A DNA stretch of 64,000 nucleotides from Curtobacterium herbarum (GTDB lineage: Bacteria; Actinomycetota; Actinomycetes; Actinomycetales; Microbacteriaceae): contig NZ_JAFBBT010000001.1 in NCBI RefSeq assembly GCF_016907335.1, positions 806,001 through 870,000 on the forward strand, in the 5' to 3' direction. Below, in pieces: positions 9,228 through 17,287 of this stretch. The notes below the pieces were generated by a model, which did not search any database, was not told the DNA's origin, and worked only from the letters and a program-made list of their open reading frames with translations. Every line of letters begins with the position of its first letter. The first letter of the stretch is position 1. The position numbers and the translations under genes are program-made.

Positions 9228-9263
9228 CGAAACCCCGGTCCCGCTCAGCGGATCGGGGTTTCG
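9228..9263 (+). terminator. Terminator after tRNA-Ser
   Basis: The 14-base arms CGAAACCCCGGTCC and GGATCGGGGTTTCG pair with one mismatch around an 8-base loop, 7 bp after the tRNA. The hairpin is followed by TCGTC. Confidence 0.75.
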
Positions 9264-9346
9264 TCGTCTCGCTGGCAGTGCTCCCGGGCCGCCCACTCCG
9301 GGCGCACCGGGTCTCGGGCTGTCGCACGGGCTACGGTCATCGGGTG

Positions 9347-10375
9347 ATGCGACGGATGACGTCTGCCGCGGCGACCGTCGCGGTCGCCGCCCTGCTGCTC
9401 GCCGGGTGCAGCGCCGACCGCAACGCCGACGGCAAGGACGACGGGAACGGCGCGGGTAGCGGCATCGAGGGCTACGTCGAACCCGGTGGCGGCGCCGCCG
9501 AACGCGTCCGGACCGCGGTCGACCGCGGCGCCGACGTCATCGGCGTCGACGGGGCTGCACTCTCCGACGACGGCACGCACCTGCTGCCGACCTCCGGCGA
9601 CGTCGGGGAACTCGTCGGTGTGGCCGCGACGGCCGGAGCCCGGACCGAGGTGCTCTTCAGCAACTACTCCTCGAGCATCGGGGACTTCTCGCCCGAGGGC
9701 GCCACGGCCCTGTTGTCGTCGTCGGCCAACCGGGCCCGGGTCGTCGGGGAGCTCGTCGACCTGGCTGCGCGACTGGGGACCGACGGCGTGCAGATCGACC
9801 TCGAGTCGATGCGCTCCCAGGACCAGGCCGACCTGGTCGCCTTCGCCCGGGCGCTCCGCACGGCGGTCCGCGAGCGGCTCGGGGCGGACGCCGAGGTGTC
9901 CATCGCGATGATGTCCTCCACGGACCCGGCCGAGTACCGCTCGCGCGGCTACGACCTGGCCGGGCTCGCGCCGCACCTGGACCGGACCGTGCTGATGACC
10001 TACGACCAGCACGGGCCGTGGAGCGACGCCGGGACGATCGGGTCGCTGCCGTGGACACGGAAGGCACTCCGGACCGCGATCGCCGGCGGGCTGCCCGCGG
10101 ACCGCATCGACGTCGGCGTCGCGGGCTACGGCTACGCCTGGGGTCCCGGCGCGGACCCCGCCCCGATCCCGGCCGCCCGGGCGTCGCACCTGGCCGGCGA
10201 CCGTGCGGTGTGGTCGGACCGCACCGGGGAGTGGTCGGCGACGCTCGCGGACGGCCGGCAGCTGCACTGGTCGGACGAGCGGTCGTACGGTGTCCGACGC
10301 GACCTGGCCCGCGAACTCGGCGTGCACGGGGTCGCGATGTGGTCGCTCAACCTGTCCTCCCTGCCGGGGCGGTGA
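9347..10375 (+). CDS. GH18-like glycosyl hydrolase lipoprotein
   Basis: A 342-residue protein. A type II signal peptide with lipobox LLLAGC gives a membrane-anchored extracellular lipoprotein. The body is a GH18-type TIM barrel. The catalytic strand DGVQIDLES places D146, D151 and E153 as the DxxDxDxE motif. VLMTYDQHGPWSD matches the later MTYD strand of chitinase/spore-cortex-lytic (YaaH-like) members, and a final AMWSLN strand is also visible. The likely role is hydrolysis of beta-linked amino sugars such as peptidoglycan or chitin fragments. ATG 9347 is chosen; GTG 9344 is equally possible. Confidence 0.8.
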   Translation: MRRMTSAAATVAVAALLLAGCSADRNADGKDDGNGAGSGIEGYVEPGGGAAERVRTAVDRGADVIGVDGAALSDDGTHLLPTSGDVGELVGVAATAGARTEVLFSNYSSSIGDFSPEGATALLSSSANRARVVGELVDLAARLGTDGVQIDLESMRSQDQADLVAFARALRTAVRERLGADAEVSIAMMSSTDPAEYRSRGYDLAGLAPHLDRTVLMTYDQHGPWSDAGTIGSLPWTRKALRTAIAGGLPADRIDVGVAGYGYAWGPGADPAPIPAARASHLAGDRAVWSDRTGEWSATLADGRQLHWSDERSYGVRRDLARELGVHGVAMWSLNLSSLPGR

Positions 10376-10479
10376 CGGGCCTCCCGTCCGGACGACGCGT
10401 TCGGTGACGCATCCTCCGGTTGCGCTCACTCGGCCGTTGTAGCATCGCCGGACATCGACCCAGCGGCGAGGAGACCTGC

Positions 10480-11472
10480 GTGCCGGAGCTGACCCACCAC
10501 ACCGTCCCGATCGACCGGATCCAGGACGCGGGGGCGGCCGTCATGGCGTCGGTCGCGACCGTGGTGGACGGCAAGAGCGAGGCGATCCGCACCGCTCTCA
10601 CCGTGATGCTGGCGGAGGGGCACCTGCTCGTCGAGGACGTCCCCGGCGTCGGCAAGACCGTGCTCGCGAAGGCACTCGGGGCCTCGGTCGGCGGGTCCGT
10701 GAGCCGCATCCAGTTCACCTCGGACATGCTCCCCTCGGACGTCACCGGCGTGAACATCTACGACCAGTCGTCCGGCACCTTCCGGTTCTCGCCCGGGCCG
10801 GTGTTCGCGAACGTCGTGATCGGCGACGAGATCAACCGCACCAGCCCGAAGACCCAGTCGGCGCTGCTCGAGGCGATGGCGGAGTCGCAGGTCACGGTCG
10901 ACGGCGTGACCCGACCCCTCGAGTCCCCGTTCATGATCGTCGCGACGCAGAACCCGGTCGACATGGAGGGCACCTACCCCCTGCCGGAGGCGCAGCGCGA
11001 CCGCTTCATGGCGCGCATCGCGATGGGCTACCCGAGCCCCGGTGCCGAGCGGCGGATGCTCGCGGCCCGCGGTGGTCACGACCCGCTCGCCGACCTGCGT
11101 CCGGTCGTCGACGTCGACACGCTCCGCGCGATGATCGCGTCGGTCCGCACGGTGCACATCGCCGCGGACGTCGAGGCCTACATCGTCGAGCTCGTCCGTG
11201 CCACCCGCATGCACCCCGACCTGCTGCTCGGCGCGAGCCCGCGGGCGACCCTGCACCTGGCGCAGGCCGCCCGGGCGCACGCGGCGCTCCTCGGCCGGAG
11301 CTTTGTCACCCCGGACGACGTCGCCGCCCTGGCCCCGGTGGTCCTGGCACACCGGCTCGTCCCGGTGGCCCGCGGCCTCGGCGGCTCGGCGGAGGACACC
11401 GCCCGCGGGATCGTCGTCCGGATCGTCTCCGACACCGCGGTGCCGTTCACCGCGACCCCCGTCCGCTCCTGA
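10480..11472 (+). CDS. MoxR family AAA ATPase
   Basis: A 330-residue AAA+ ATPase starting at GTG 10480 after GGCGAGGAGA. Walker A is EDVPGVGKT, Walker B is VVIGDEINRTSPKTQSALLEAM, and sensor 1 is VATQNPVDMEG. All are close to the MoxR consensus. It is the first gene of a MoxR - DUF58 - transglutaminase operon, a common actinobacterial cell-envelope module. There the ATPase is thought to remodel its DUF58/VWA-like partner. The stop overlaps the next ATG (TGATG). Confidence 0.93.
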   Translation: MPELTHHTVPIDRIQDAGAAVMASVATVVDGKSEAIRTALTVMLAEGHLLVEDVPGVGKTVLAKALGASVGGSVSRIQFTSDMLPSDVTGVNIYDQSSGTFRFSPGPVFANVVIGDEINRTSPKTQSALLEAMAESQVTVDGVTRPLESPFMIVATQNPVDMEGTYPLPEAQRDRFMARIAMGYPSPGAERRMLAARGGHDPLADLRPVVDVDTLRAMIASVRTVHIAADVEAYIVELVRATRMHPDLLLGASPRATLHLAQAARAHAALLGRSFVTPDDVAALAPVVLAHRLVPVARGLGGSAEDTARGIVVRIVSDTAVPFTATPVRS

Positions 11473-12806
11473 TGGCCGACCAGCGCCCCGCCGTCCGACC
11501 GTTCGCGCTGCGCGCGGGCGCGGCCGGCTCGGCGCTGTCCCGGATCGGCCGTCGCGGGCTCGGCATGCTGCGCCGCACCCCGTTCCCCCGGCCGACGCTC
11601 CGGGGCTGGACGGTCCTCGCGGTCGGTCTCGGCCTGGTCGGCGGCGGCCTCGTCGCCTCGATGAGCGTCGCCGTGTCCGCGGGGCTCCTGCTCCTGGTGC
11701 TCGTCGTCTCGGGTGTCGTCACCGCACTGGCCGTGGCGGCGCCGCTCCGCGCCTCCCGGTCGGCACCGCGCGCGATCGTGCAGGTGGGGGAGGTCTACCG
11801 GGAACGCGTCACGCTCCGCGGGTCCGAGGTGCGGTTCGCGCCGCGGTCGACGCTGCTGGTCCGAGAGCAGCTCGACGACCTGTTCGTGAGCACGAACGAG
11901 GCCGCGTCGCTCATCACCATCGGACCGGGTGCCCCGCCGGCCGTGCTCGACGTCGAAGCCCTCGCGATCCAGCGGGGGAGGGCGTTCGTCGGCCCGGTCA
12001 CGGTCCGCGTCGAGGACCCGTTCGGCCTGCTCCGCATCGACCGTCCGGTCGTGCCGGCGGAGGAGGTCGTCGTGGTCCCCGGGACGACGCCGCTCGCCGC
12101 ACTCGACACCGGTGCGCTCGTCGGCGCGGTCTCCGCGGACGAGGGCCGGGTCGGTCAGGGCGGTTCCGCCGACGACAGTGAGCTCCGTCCCTACCGACCG
12201 GGCGACCCGATCCGTCGCGTGCACTGGGGGCAGAGCGCGAAGCGAGGCGTCCTGCACGTCCGCCAGACCACGCAGGCGCAGCCGCCGGAGGCCGTGGTCG
12301 CCCTGGACGTGCGCCGATCCTCGTACCAGCAGCTCGGCCGCGACGACCTGTCGGAACTGTCCGACCTCGGCGGCGACCAGGCCTTCGAGCACGCCGTCGT
12401 GGTGGCGGCCAGCGTCGCGCGGGCCCTGTCGGCACGCACCTCCCGGGTCGCGCTCGTCAGCGACGGCCCCGGCGGGGACGTCCGACACAGCGGCGACGCG
12501 GGCGGGCTGTCGGAGGTCCTCGTGGGGCTGGCCGACGTGCAGCCCCGCTCGGACGCCCGCGAACTGACCGACGTCCTGCACGAGGTGCGCGGCCGTGACG
12601 TGCACGGCATGACCGCCGTCGTCACCGGGCACTGCAGCGCGGAGGAGGCGGCCGAACTCGTCTCCACGACGAACGGGTCGAGCCGTGGTGTGCTCGTCAC
12701 CGTCGTCGCCCCGGACCCCGTCGTGCGCGGGATCATGGGCCGTGCCGGGTGGCGCGTGCTCGTGGTCCCGGTGCCCGGCACGACCACGAGCGGACACAGC
12801 CGATGA
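11472..12806 (+). CDS. DUF58 domain membrane protein
   Basis: A 444-residue protein with two N-terminal membrane helices (about 52-90), a beta-rich middle region, and the DUF58 signature ELRPYRPGDPIRRVHWGQSA around residues 237-256. DUF58 proteins are partners of MoxR ATPases, consistent with the gene order. The C-terminal residues TSGHSR are encoded by the first copy of a 32-bp tandem repeat. The TGA stop forms ATGA with the first of three ATGs in that repeat. Confidence 0.93.
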   Translation: MADQRPAVRPFALRAGAAGSALSRIGRRGLGMLRRTPFPRPTLRGWTVLAVGLGLVGGGLVASMSVAVSAGLLLLVLVVSGVVTALAVAAPLRASRSAPRAIVQVGEVYRERVTLRGSEVRFAPRSTLLVREQLDDLFVSTNEAASLITIGPGAPPAVLDVEALAIQRGRAFVGPVTVRVEDPFGLLRIDRPVVPAEEVVVVPGTTPLAALDTGALVGAVSADEGRVGQGGSADDSELRPYRPGDPIRRVHWGQSAKRGVLHVRQTTQAQPPEAVVALDVRRSSYQQLGRDDLSELSDLGGDQAFEHAVVVAASVARALSARTSRVALVSDGPGGDVRHSGDAGGLSEVLVGLADVQPRSDARELTDVLHEVRGRDVHGMTAVVTGHCSAEEAAELVSTTNGSSRGVLVTVVAPDPVVRGIMGRAGWRVLVVPVPGTTTSGHSR

Positions 12807-12838
12807 CCGCCACCAGCCCGAGCGGACACAGCCGATGA
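12803..12838 (+). CDS. Repeat-encoded minigene 1, MTATSPSGHSR
   Basis: Eleven codons plus stop. The ATG overlaps the DUF58 stop by ATGA, and the TGA overlaps the ATG at 12835 in the same way. It arises from the 32-bp triplication. Whether it is translated as a separate peptide is inferred only from the retained overlap geometry. Confidence 0.4.
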   Translation: MTATSPSGHSR

Positions 12839-12870
12839 CCGCCACCAGCCCGAGCGGACACAGCCGATGA
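12835..12870 (+). CDS. Repeat-encoded minigene 2, MTATSPSGHSR
   Basis: Second identical 11-codon ORF. It starts in the stop of minigene 1 and ends in an ATGA overlap with the transglutaminase start at 12867. Ribosomes terminating at DUF58 would need two extra terminate-reinitiate steps to reach the last gene. Alternatively, they could start directly at 12867. Confidence 0.4.
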   Translation: MTATSPSGHSR

Positions 12871-15206
12871 CCGCCACCAGCCCGAGTCGGCAGCGCGAGC
12901 ACGTCGACGTCCGCGAGGTCCTGGACCGTGACGACCGCAGCCCGGACAGCCCCGGCGCCTGGGTCGTCGCCCTCGCCCCGGTGCCCGTCCTGGTCGCCGC
13001 GCTCGCGATGCGGCCGCTCGTGCAGGGTGTCTCGTGGTGGCTGTCCGGCGTGGTCTTCACCGCCGTGCTCGTCGCCGTCGTGCTCGGCGTCCGGACGCGA
13101 CCGCGTGGTGTCCGGTTCGTGGCGCTCGTCGCCACGCTCGTGCTCGGCTCCTGCGCCGCCGCGCTCCTCAACGACACCGCACCGCTCGGGTGGCTCGACC
13201 GGAACGGCGCCCTCGGGCAGACGCTCGCGGCGATCCGCCTGAACCCGGCACCGCTGCCGCAGACCGACTCGATCCGCCTGATCGTGACGGTGGCGATCGC
13301 CTGGGTCGCGGGTGCCTCGCTGTTCCTGGCGGCCGTGGCCCCGACCGCCGCCCTGGCCGCCGCACCCGCGCTCGTGATCCTGCTGGTGCCGGGCATCATC
13401 ACCGGCGAGGCCCCGTCCGCGTGGCTGATCGCCGGCACCGCGCTGGCCTTCCTGGCGCTGCTGTGGACCTCGGTCCGACCGGTGCAACGGGTCTTCCCGG
13501 CGGCCGTCGTCGGCGCGATCGGCCTGGTCGTGGCGATCGGCCTGCCCGTCCTCGTGCCGATCAACGCCGGCTGGCTCTCCGGTGTGACCGGGGCGATCCA
13601 GTCGCCGATCCAACCCGGACGCCCGGGCACCCTGCTCGAACTCGGCCAGGACCTCCGCCGTCCGAACGAGCTCGAGGTGTTCCGCTACCGGTCCTCCGAC
13701 GGGCAGCCGGAGTACCTCAAGCTCGCGGACCTCGACGAGTTCGGCACCGGCGACTGGGTGCCGACCGTCACCGACGCCTCGACCTCGGACACCGCCGACC
13801 AGTCCCGACGGGTGGACGGCATCAACCCCCGGTTGGCGGACCGCGGGGACGTCACCGTCCAGATCACCGGGCTGTCGAGCAACTACCTGCCGGTGCCCGC
13901 CGGTGCGATGTCGGTCGAGTCGAAGTCGACGAACCTGGACCTCACCCAGTGGCGCTGGTCCGGCGACGCGAACACGGTGCGCTCGGCCGGTCCGGCGACC
14001 CGACGCGGCGCGGTCTACGAGGCGTACGGCGCCTCGGTCTCCGCGAACGCCTACCTGGACGCCATCGCCGCGTCCGGCCGGTTGTCCCAGGCGGACGGTC
14101 GCGGCTTCGTCGTGCCGTCCCGGGCGCAGCTCCGGACCGACACGGAACTGCCGAAGGACCTGCCGGCCGTGATCCGCACGACCGCGGCCCGGGTCGACGC
14201 CGGCGCGACCACCGACTACGCCCAGGCCCGGGCACTCGAGCGGTGGTTCCGCAGCGGCCTGTTCACCTACTCCGAGACGGCACCGGTCGAGCAGGGCTAC
14301 GACGGCGACAGCATGGACGTCGTCGCCCGGTTCCTGCAGGAGCGTTCCGGCTACTGCGTGCACTTCGCGTCCGCGATGGCCGTGATGGCCCGGACGCTCG
14401 GCATCCCGTCCCGCATCGCCGTCGGCTACCGCGCCGGTGCGAGCCGTGAGGACGGCCAGTACACGGTGTCGAACCGCCAGCTGCACTCGTGGCCGGAGCT
14501 CTACATCCGAGGCGCCGGCTGGGTGTCGTTCGAGCCGACGCCGGACTCCGACCAGGCCGCACAGCCGCAGCCCTCCGCCTCCGCCACCCCGGCTCCGGCC
14601 CCGACCGAGACGCCCCTGCCGGCCCCGGGGGAGACCGCCCCCTCGTCCGCCTCGGCGACCCCGACCCCGACGCCGACCGCCGCCGCTGCGGGCGGCAGCA
14701 GCACCGGCGGCGGCCCCGTCCCGTGGGGTGTGCTCGTCGGCGTGCTCGTCGCCCTGGCCGTGCTCGCCGCCCCGGGTGCGGTGCGGGCGACGCGACGGCA
14801 CCGACGACTGAGCGGGATCGCCGCCGGGCGACACCCGGCCGTCACCGCCTGGCGCGAGCTGCTCGACGACCTCGCCGACCACGGCTGCACACCGGGATCG
14901 GCTCCACCCGGGGACGCTGCGGCGGTCGCCCGGACGGCACGCGCCGACCTCGGTCGGCTCCGATCGGTCGTGCCGCCATCGGTGCTGCCGCACCTGCGGT
15001 CCGTGGTGGACGCCGTCGACCACGAGCGGTTCGCCGCCGACGGCCGTTCCGACACGCAGGCGCTCCTGCGGTCCGTCCAGGAGGCCCGCACCGCGTTGGA
15101 CGCCGCCGTGTCCGGTGGTCGTGTGGTCCGGTCCCGCCTGCTCCCGCCGAGCGTGCTGCCCTCGGGTCGTCCGTCCGACCGTCGGCCGGCGCCGGCGGCG
15201 GGCTGA
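12867..15206 (+). CDS. TgpA-like transglutaminase membrane protein
   Basis: A 779-residue protein. The N-terminal half carries about six membrane helices (30-250) and an extracytoplasmic region. The transglutaminase-like core has a catalytic Cys497 in RSGYCVHFAS, His540 in LHSWPELY, and Glu556 in FEPTP where Asp is the classical third residue. A Pro/Ala/Thr-rich linker (about 565-615) leads to another membrane helix and a cytosolic C-terminal domain. It completes the MoxR-DUF58-transglutaminase module, which probably acts on cell-envelope proteins. The chosen ATG is the last of three in the 32-bp repeats; earlier ones are out of frame. Confidence 0.93.
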   Translation: MTATSPSRQREHVDVREVLDRDDRSPDSPGAWVVALAPVPVLVAALAMRPLVQGVSWWLSGVVFTAVLVAVVLGVRTRPRGVRFVALVATLVLGSCAAALLNDTAPLGWLDRNGALGQTLAAIRLNPAPLPQTDSIRLIVTVAIAWVAGASLFLAAVAPTAALAAAPALVILLVPGIITGEAPSAWLIAGTALAFLALLWTSVRPVQRVFPAAVVGAIGLVVAIGLPVLVPINAGWLSGVTGAIQSPIQPGRPGTLLELGQDLRRPNELEVFRYRSSDGQPEYLKLADLDEFGTGDWVPTVTDASTSDTADQSRRVDGINPRLADRGDVTVQITGLSSNYLPVPAGAMSVESKSTNLDLTQWRWSGDANTVRSAGPATRRGAVYEAYGASVSANAYLDAIAASGRLSQADGRGFVVPSRAQLRTDTELPKDLPAVIRTTAARVDAGATTDYAQARALERWFRSGLFTYSETAPVEQGYDGDSMDVVARFLQERSGYCVHFASAMAVMARTLGIPSRIAVGYRAGASREDGQYTVSNRQLHSWPELYIRGAGWVSFEPTPDSDQAAQPQPSASATPAPAPTETPLPAPGETAPSSASATPTPTPTAAAAGGSSTGGGPVPWGVLVGVLVALAVLAAPGAVRATRRHRRLSGIAAGRHPAVTAWRELLDDLADHGCTPGSAPPGDAAAVARTARADLGRLRSVVPPSVLPHLRSVVDAVDHERFAADGRSDTQALLRSVQEARTALDAAVSGGRVVRSRLLPPSVLPSGRPSDRRPAPAAG

Positions 15207-15303
15207 CCCGGCCCCGGAGGCCGACCGACCGGCACCGCCCGACCCCTGCGCCGCGGGCCCCCGGCACCGCTGGGTCGCGCACCGTGCTGGCCCGGCCGGC
15301 CGG

Positions 15304-15942
15304 TCAGCGCGGCCGGAGCACCGCCTCCACCACGGTCGCGACCGCGTCGCCGGGGTGCATGCCGTCGAGGGCCGGTGCGTCGAACACCATGCCGGAGTTC
15401 GTGGCGATGAGGATCGTCGCGAAGGTGTCGAGCGGCATGCCGGGGTCGACCTCGGGGTGCGCGGCGAACCAGGTGTGGACGAGTTCGCGCACGCCGTCCT
15501 GCAGGGTGCGACGCTGGCGGACGAACTCCGGCATGAACTCCGGGTGCCGCATGGCGTAGGCACGCAGCTCGGAGAGCAGGGCGAACTGCGCGCTCTGGTC
15601 GTGCCGCCCGAAGGCCGCCCGGACGACGTCGCTGATGTCCGCGGCGCTGACGTCGAGCCCGATCAGCTCCTGCAGTGACGCGAGCACCATGCTCGTGGCG
15701 CGCTGCATGACCTGCGCGACCAGGTCCTCCTTCGAGGAGAAGTTCGAGTACACGGCGCCCTTGCTGAAGCCCGCGGCCGCGGCGACGGCGTCGAGCCGGG
15801 CTTCGTGCACGCCCTGTTCGGCGAAGACCCGGGAGCCGGCGGCGAGCAGACGCTCCCGGACCTCGGACCGTGGTGTCCGGGGGACCGGCGTGGTGCGGTC
15901 CTCCGATGTCCCCGGATCGACCGGGTCGGTTGCGTCGGTCAT
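15304..15942 (-). CDS. TetR family transcriptional regulator
   Basis: A 212-residue regulator with a disordered, Pro/Thr-rich first 25 residues. A TetR helix-turn-helix follows (about 27-75), containing FAEQGVHEARLDAVAAAAGFSKGAVYSNFSSKEDL, given here only as the segment running from about residue 39 to 73. The helical C-terminal domain is unlike its relatives and probably binds a small ligand. It is convergent with the transglutaminase gene, and no divergent partner is obvious. The target is unknown. Confidence 0.9.
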   Translation of the reverse strand: MTDATDPVDPGTSEDRTTPVPRTPRSEVRERLLAAGSRVFAEQGVHEARLDAVAAAAGFSKGAVYSNFSSKEDLVAQVMQRATSMVLASLQELIGLDVSAADISDVVRAAFGRHDQSAQFALLSELRAYAMRHPEFMPEFVRQRRTLQDGVRELVHTWFAAHPEVDPGMPLDTFATILIATNSGMVFDAPALDGMHPGDAVATVVEAVLRPR

Positions 15943-16257
15943 CGGAGGATCCTGTTCCGGGACTCTGCTGGTGCGGGTGGTGCTGGTGCGGGGTGTGCGG
16001 ATGACGCGTGTGCTCGTCGCGGCGGTGCCCGCGGCTGGGGCCGGTGCTCCCGCCGGCAGGCCCGGGGGACCGCACCGCGTGTCTGATCACGCGCGGAGCG
16101 GTGGCCCCTCGTGCCGGCACGGACGGTGCCTGCGCGCCCCACGACCGGACCGCCGTCTTCGGGTCACGTCGGTTCGTCGTCTCGGGGAGTGCAGCCGGGT
16201 CGATACCCGGCGGTCTCGAGTGTACGTCGTGTCTGCGGCGGGCGACAGGGCGGCGGC
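15943..16257. other. Gap upstream of tetR, no gene seen
   Basis: About 315 bp between the TetR start and the stop of the TRIC gene, both on the minus strand. It should contain the tetR promoter, but I see no clear -10/-35 or TetR palindrome. Two near-identical 15-bp CTGGTGCGGGTGGTG-like units lie at about 15967-15997. Confidence 0.4.
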
Positions 16258-17229
16258 TCAGTCCTCGTGGCGCTCCGCGGGATGTGGCGCGTCCGGGTCC
16301 GGGCGCAGCCCGCCGGTGCGCGGCCCCGCAACGCCGTTCGCCGCAGCGCCGTACCCCTCGGCGCCGTGCCCGTCGCCACCGTGCCCGTCGCCACCGTGCC
16401 CGCCGTCGCCGCGGCCCTCCCCGCGGAGCCCCTCGATCCGGATGCTGCCGGTGTGCAGCCCACCGGCGCCCGCGCGCTGCCCGGGCCGACGGAGCACCCG
16501 CGCACCGACCGGCCGGACCGGCCGCGGTGTCCGCCCGCGCCCACGGCCGCGTCCGAGCAGCGAGGCGAGCCGCGACTGCGGTTGCCAGTTGCGGCCGTTC
16601 GGCAGACCCCAGCCCCAGCGGACGGCGCCCCAGCGCAGCAGCAGCGAGAGCACGACGGCGGCGATGATGCCGATCGTCGGCGAGCCGAGTGCGGACGCAC
16701 CGACCATCACGACCGACGCGGCGACCGCGACCGAGGCGTAGAGGGCGTTGCCGCCGAACACCGCCGGCACGCGTCGGAGCAGCAGGTCACGCCCGACCCC
16801 GCCACCCACCGCGGTGATGGTGCCCATGATGATCGCGGCCGGCCACTCGAGCCCGGCGTCGAACGTGCGCTGCACCCCGACCACCGCCCAGAACCCGATG
16901 ACGGCGGCGTCGAGGAACGTGAACAGCCGGTCCCACCCGCGCTCGGAGAACGACACGAAGAACGCGACCAGCGCCCCGGCCACCGCGACCGGCACGTACA
17001 GCGGATCGGTGAGGGCGACCGGGGGACCGTTCTGCAGCAGGACGTCGCGGAGCATCCCGCCGCCGAGGCCCGAGACGAACCCCACCACCAGGAAGCCGAA
17101 CAGGTCGAAGTCCATCGACCGGGCGACCGCGCCACCGAGCAGTGCGGACGCGAAGACCCCGGCGAGGTCGAGCACGTTCGTCACGGCGGCGAGGCCGTCC
17201 ACGGTCAGCAGGTTCATGAGGACCATCAA
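16258..17229 (-). CDS. TRIC cation channel family membrane protein
   Basis: A 323-residue protein. The first 205 residues form the seven-helix duplicated fold of the TRIC (YadS/UPF0126) family. The two halves show the paired glycine-rich motifs GFVSGLGGGMLRDVLL and TAVGGGVGRDLLLRR. Prokaryotic TRIC proteins are homotrimeric monovalent-cation channels. A C-terminal extension of about 110 residues is Arg/Gly/His-rich and unusual for the family. It includes GDGHGGDGHG repeats encoded by 15-bp units near 16365-16410. Start codons at 17229, 17226 and 17217 are all plausible. Confidence 0.85.
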   Translation of the reverse strand: MMVLMNLLTVDGLAAVTNVLDLAGVFASALLGGAVARSMDFDLFGFLVVGFVSGLGGGMLRDVLLQNGPPVALTDPLYVPVAVAGALVAFFVSFSERGWDRLFTFLDAAVIGFWAVVGVQRTFDAGLEWPAAIIMGTITAVGGGVGRDLLLRRVPAVFGGNALYASVAVAASVVMVGASALGSPTIGIIAAVVLSLLLRWGAVRWGWGLPNGRNWQPQSRLASLLGRGRGRGRTPRPVRPVGARVLRRPGQRAGAGGLHTGSIRIEGLRGEGRGDGGHGGDGHGGDGHGAEGYGAAANGVAGPRTGGLRPDPDAPHPAERHED

Positions 17230-17265
17230 AGCGCACGCGTCTCCGGCTGGCGGTTCGCGCGCCGG

Positions 17266-17284
17266 TTAGGTTAGCCTCACCTTC
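17266..17284. promoter_or_regulatory. DtxR/IdeR-type iron box upstream of efeU
   Basis: TTAGGTTAGCCTCACCTTC closely matches the 19-bp DtxR/IdeR palindrome (TTAGGTTAGSCTAACCTAA). It ends three bases before the efeU ATG, so bound repressor would cover the promoter and start region. The transcript must be leaderless or nearly so if it starts here. This fits iron repression of the efeUOB operon. Confidence 0.85.
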
Positions 17285-17287
17285 GTC

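Larger units (their letters stand above)
12787..12882. repeat. Three perfect 32-bp tandem repeats
   Basis: Three identical 32-bp units lie at 12787-12818, 12819-12850 and 12851-12882, each containing GCCGATGACCGCCACC. A fourth copy breaks off after CGAG. Each unit holds an ATGA stop-start overlap. Because 32 is not a multiple of three, the triplication changes frame with each unit. The result is a chain: DUF58 stop, an 11-codon ORF, another 11-codon ORF, then the transglutaminase start. Confidence 0.97.

Noticed and set aside
10374..10395. Short GACGGG...CCCGTC hairpin after the GH18-like gene
   Set aside because: Only six pairs with a 3-base loop; too weak to call a terminator.
11178..15563. 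A 1461-codon minus-strand open frame
   Set aside because: Opposite the MoxR-DUF58-transglutaminase operon; the translation is Arg/His/Asp-rich without motifs.
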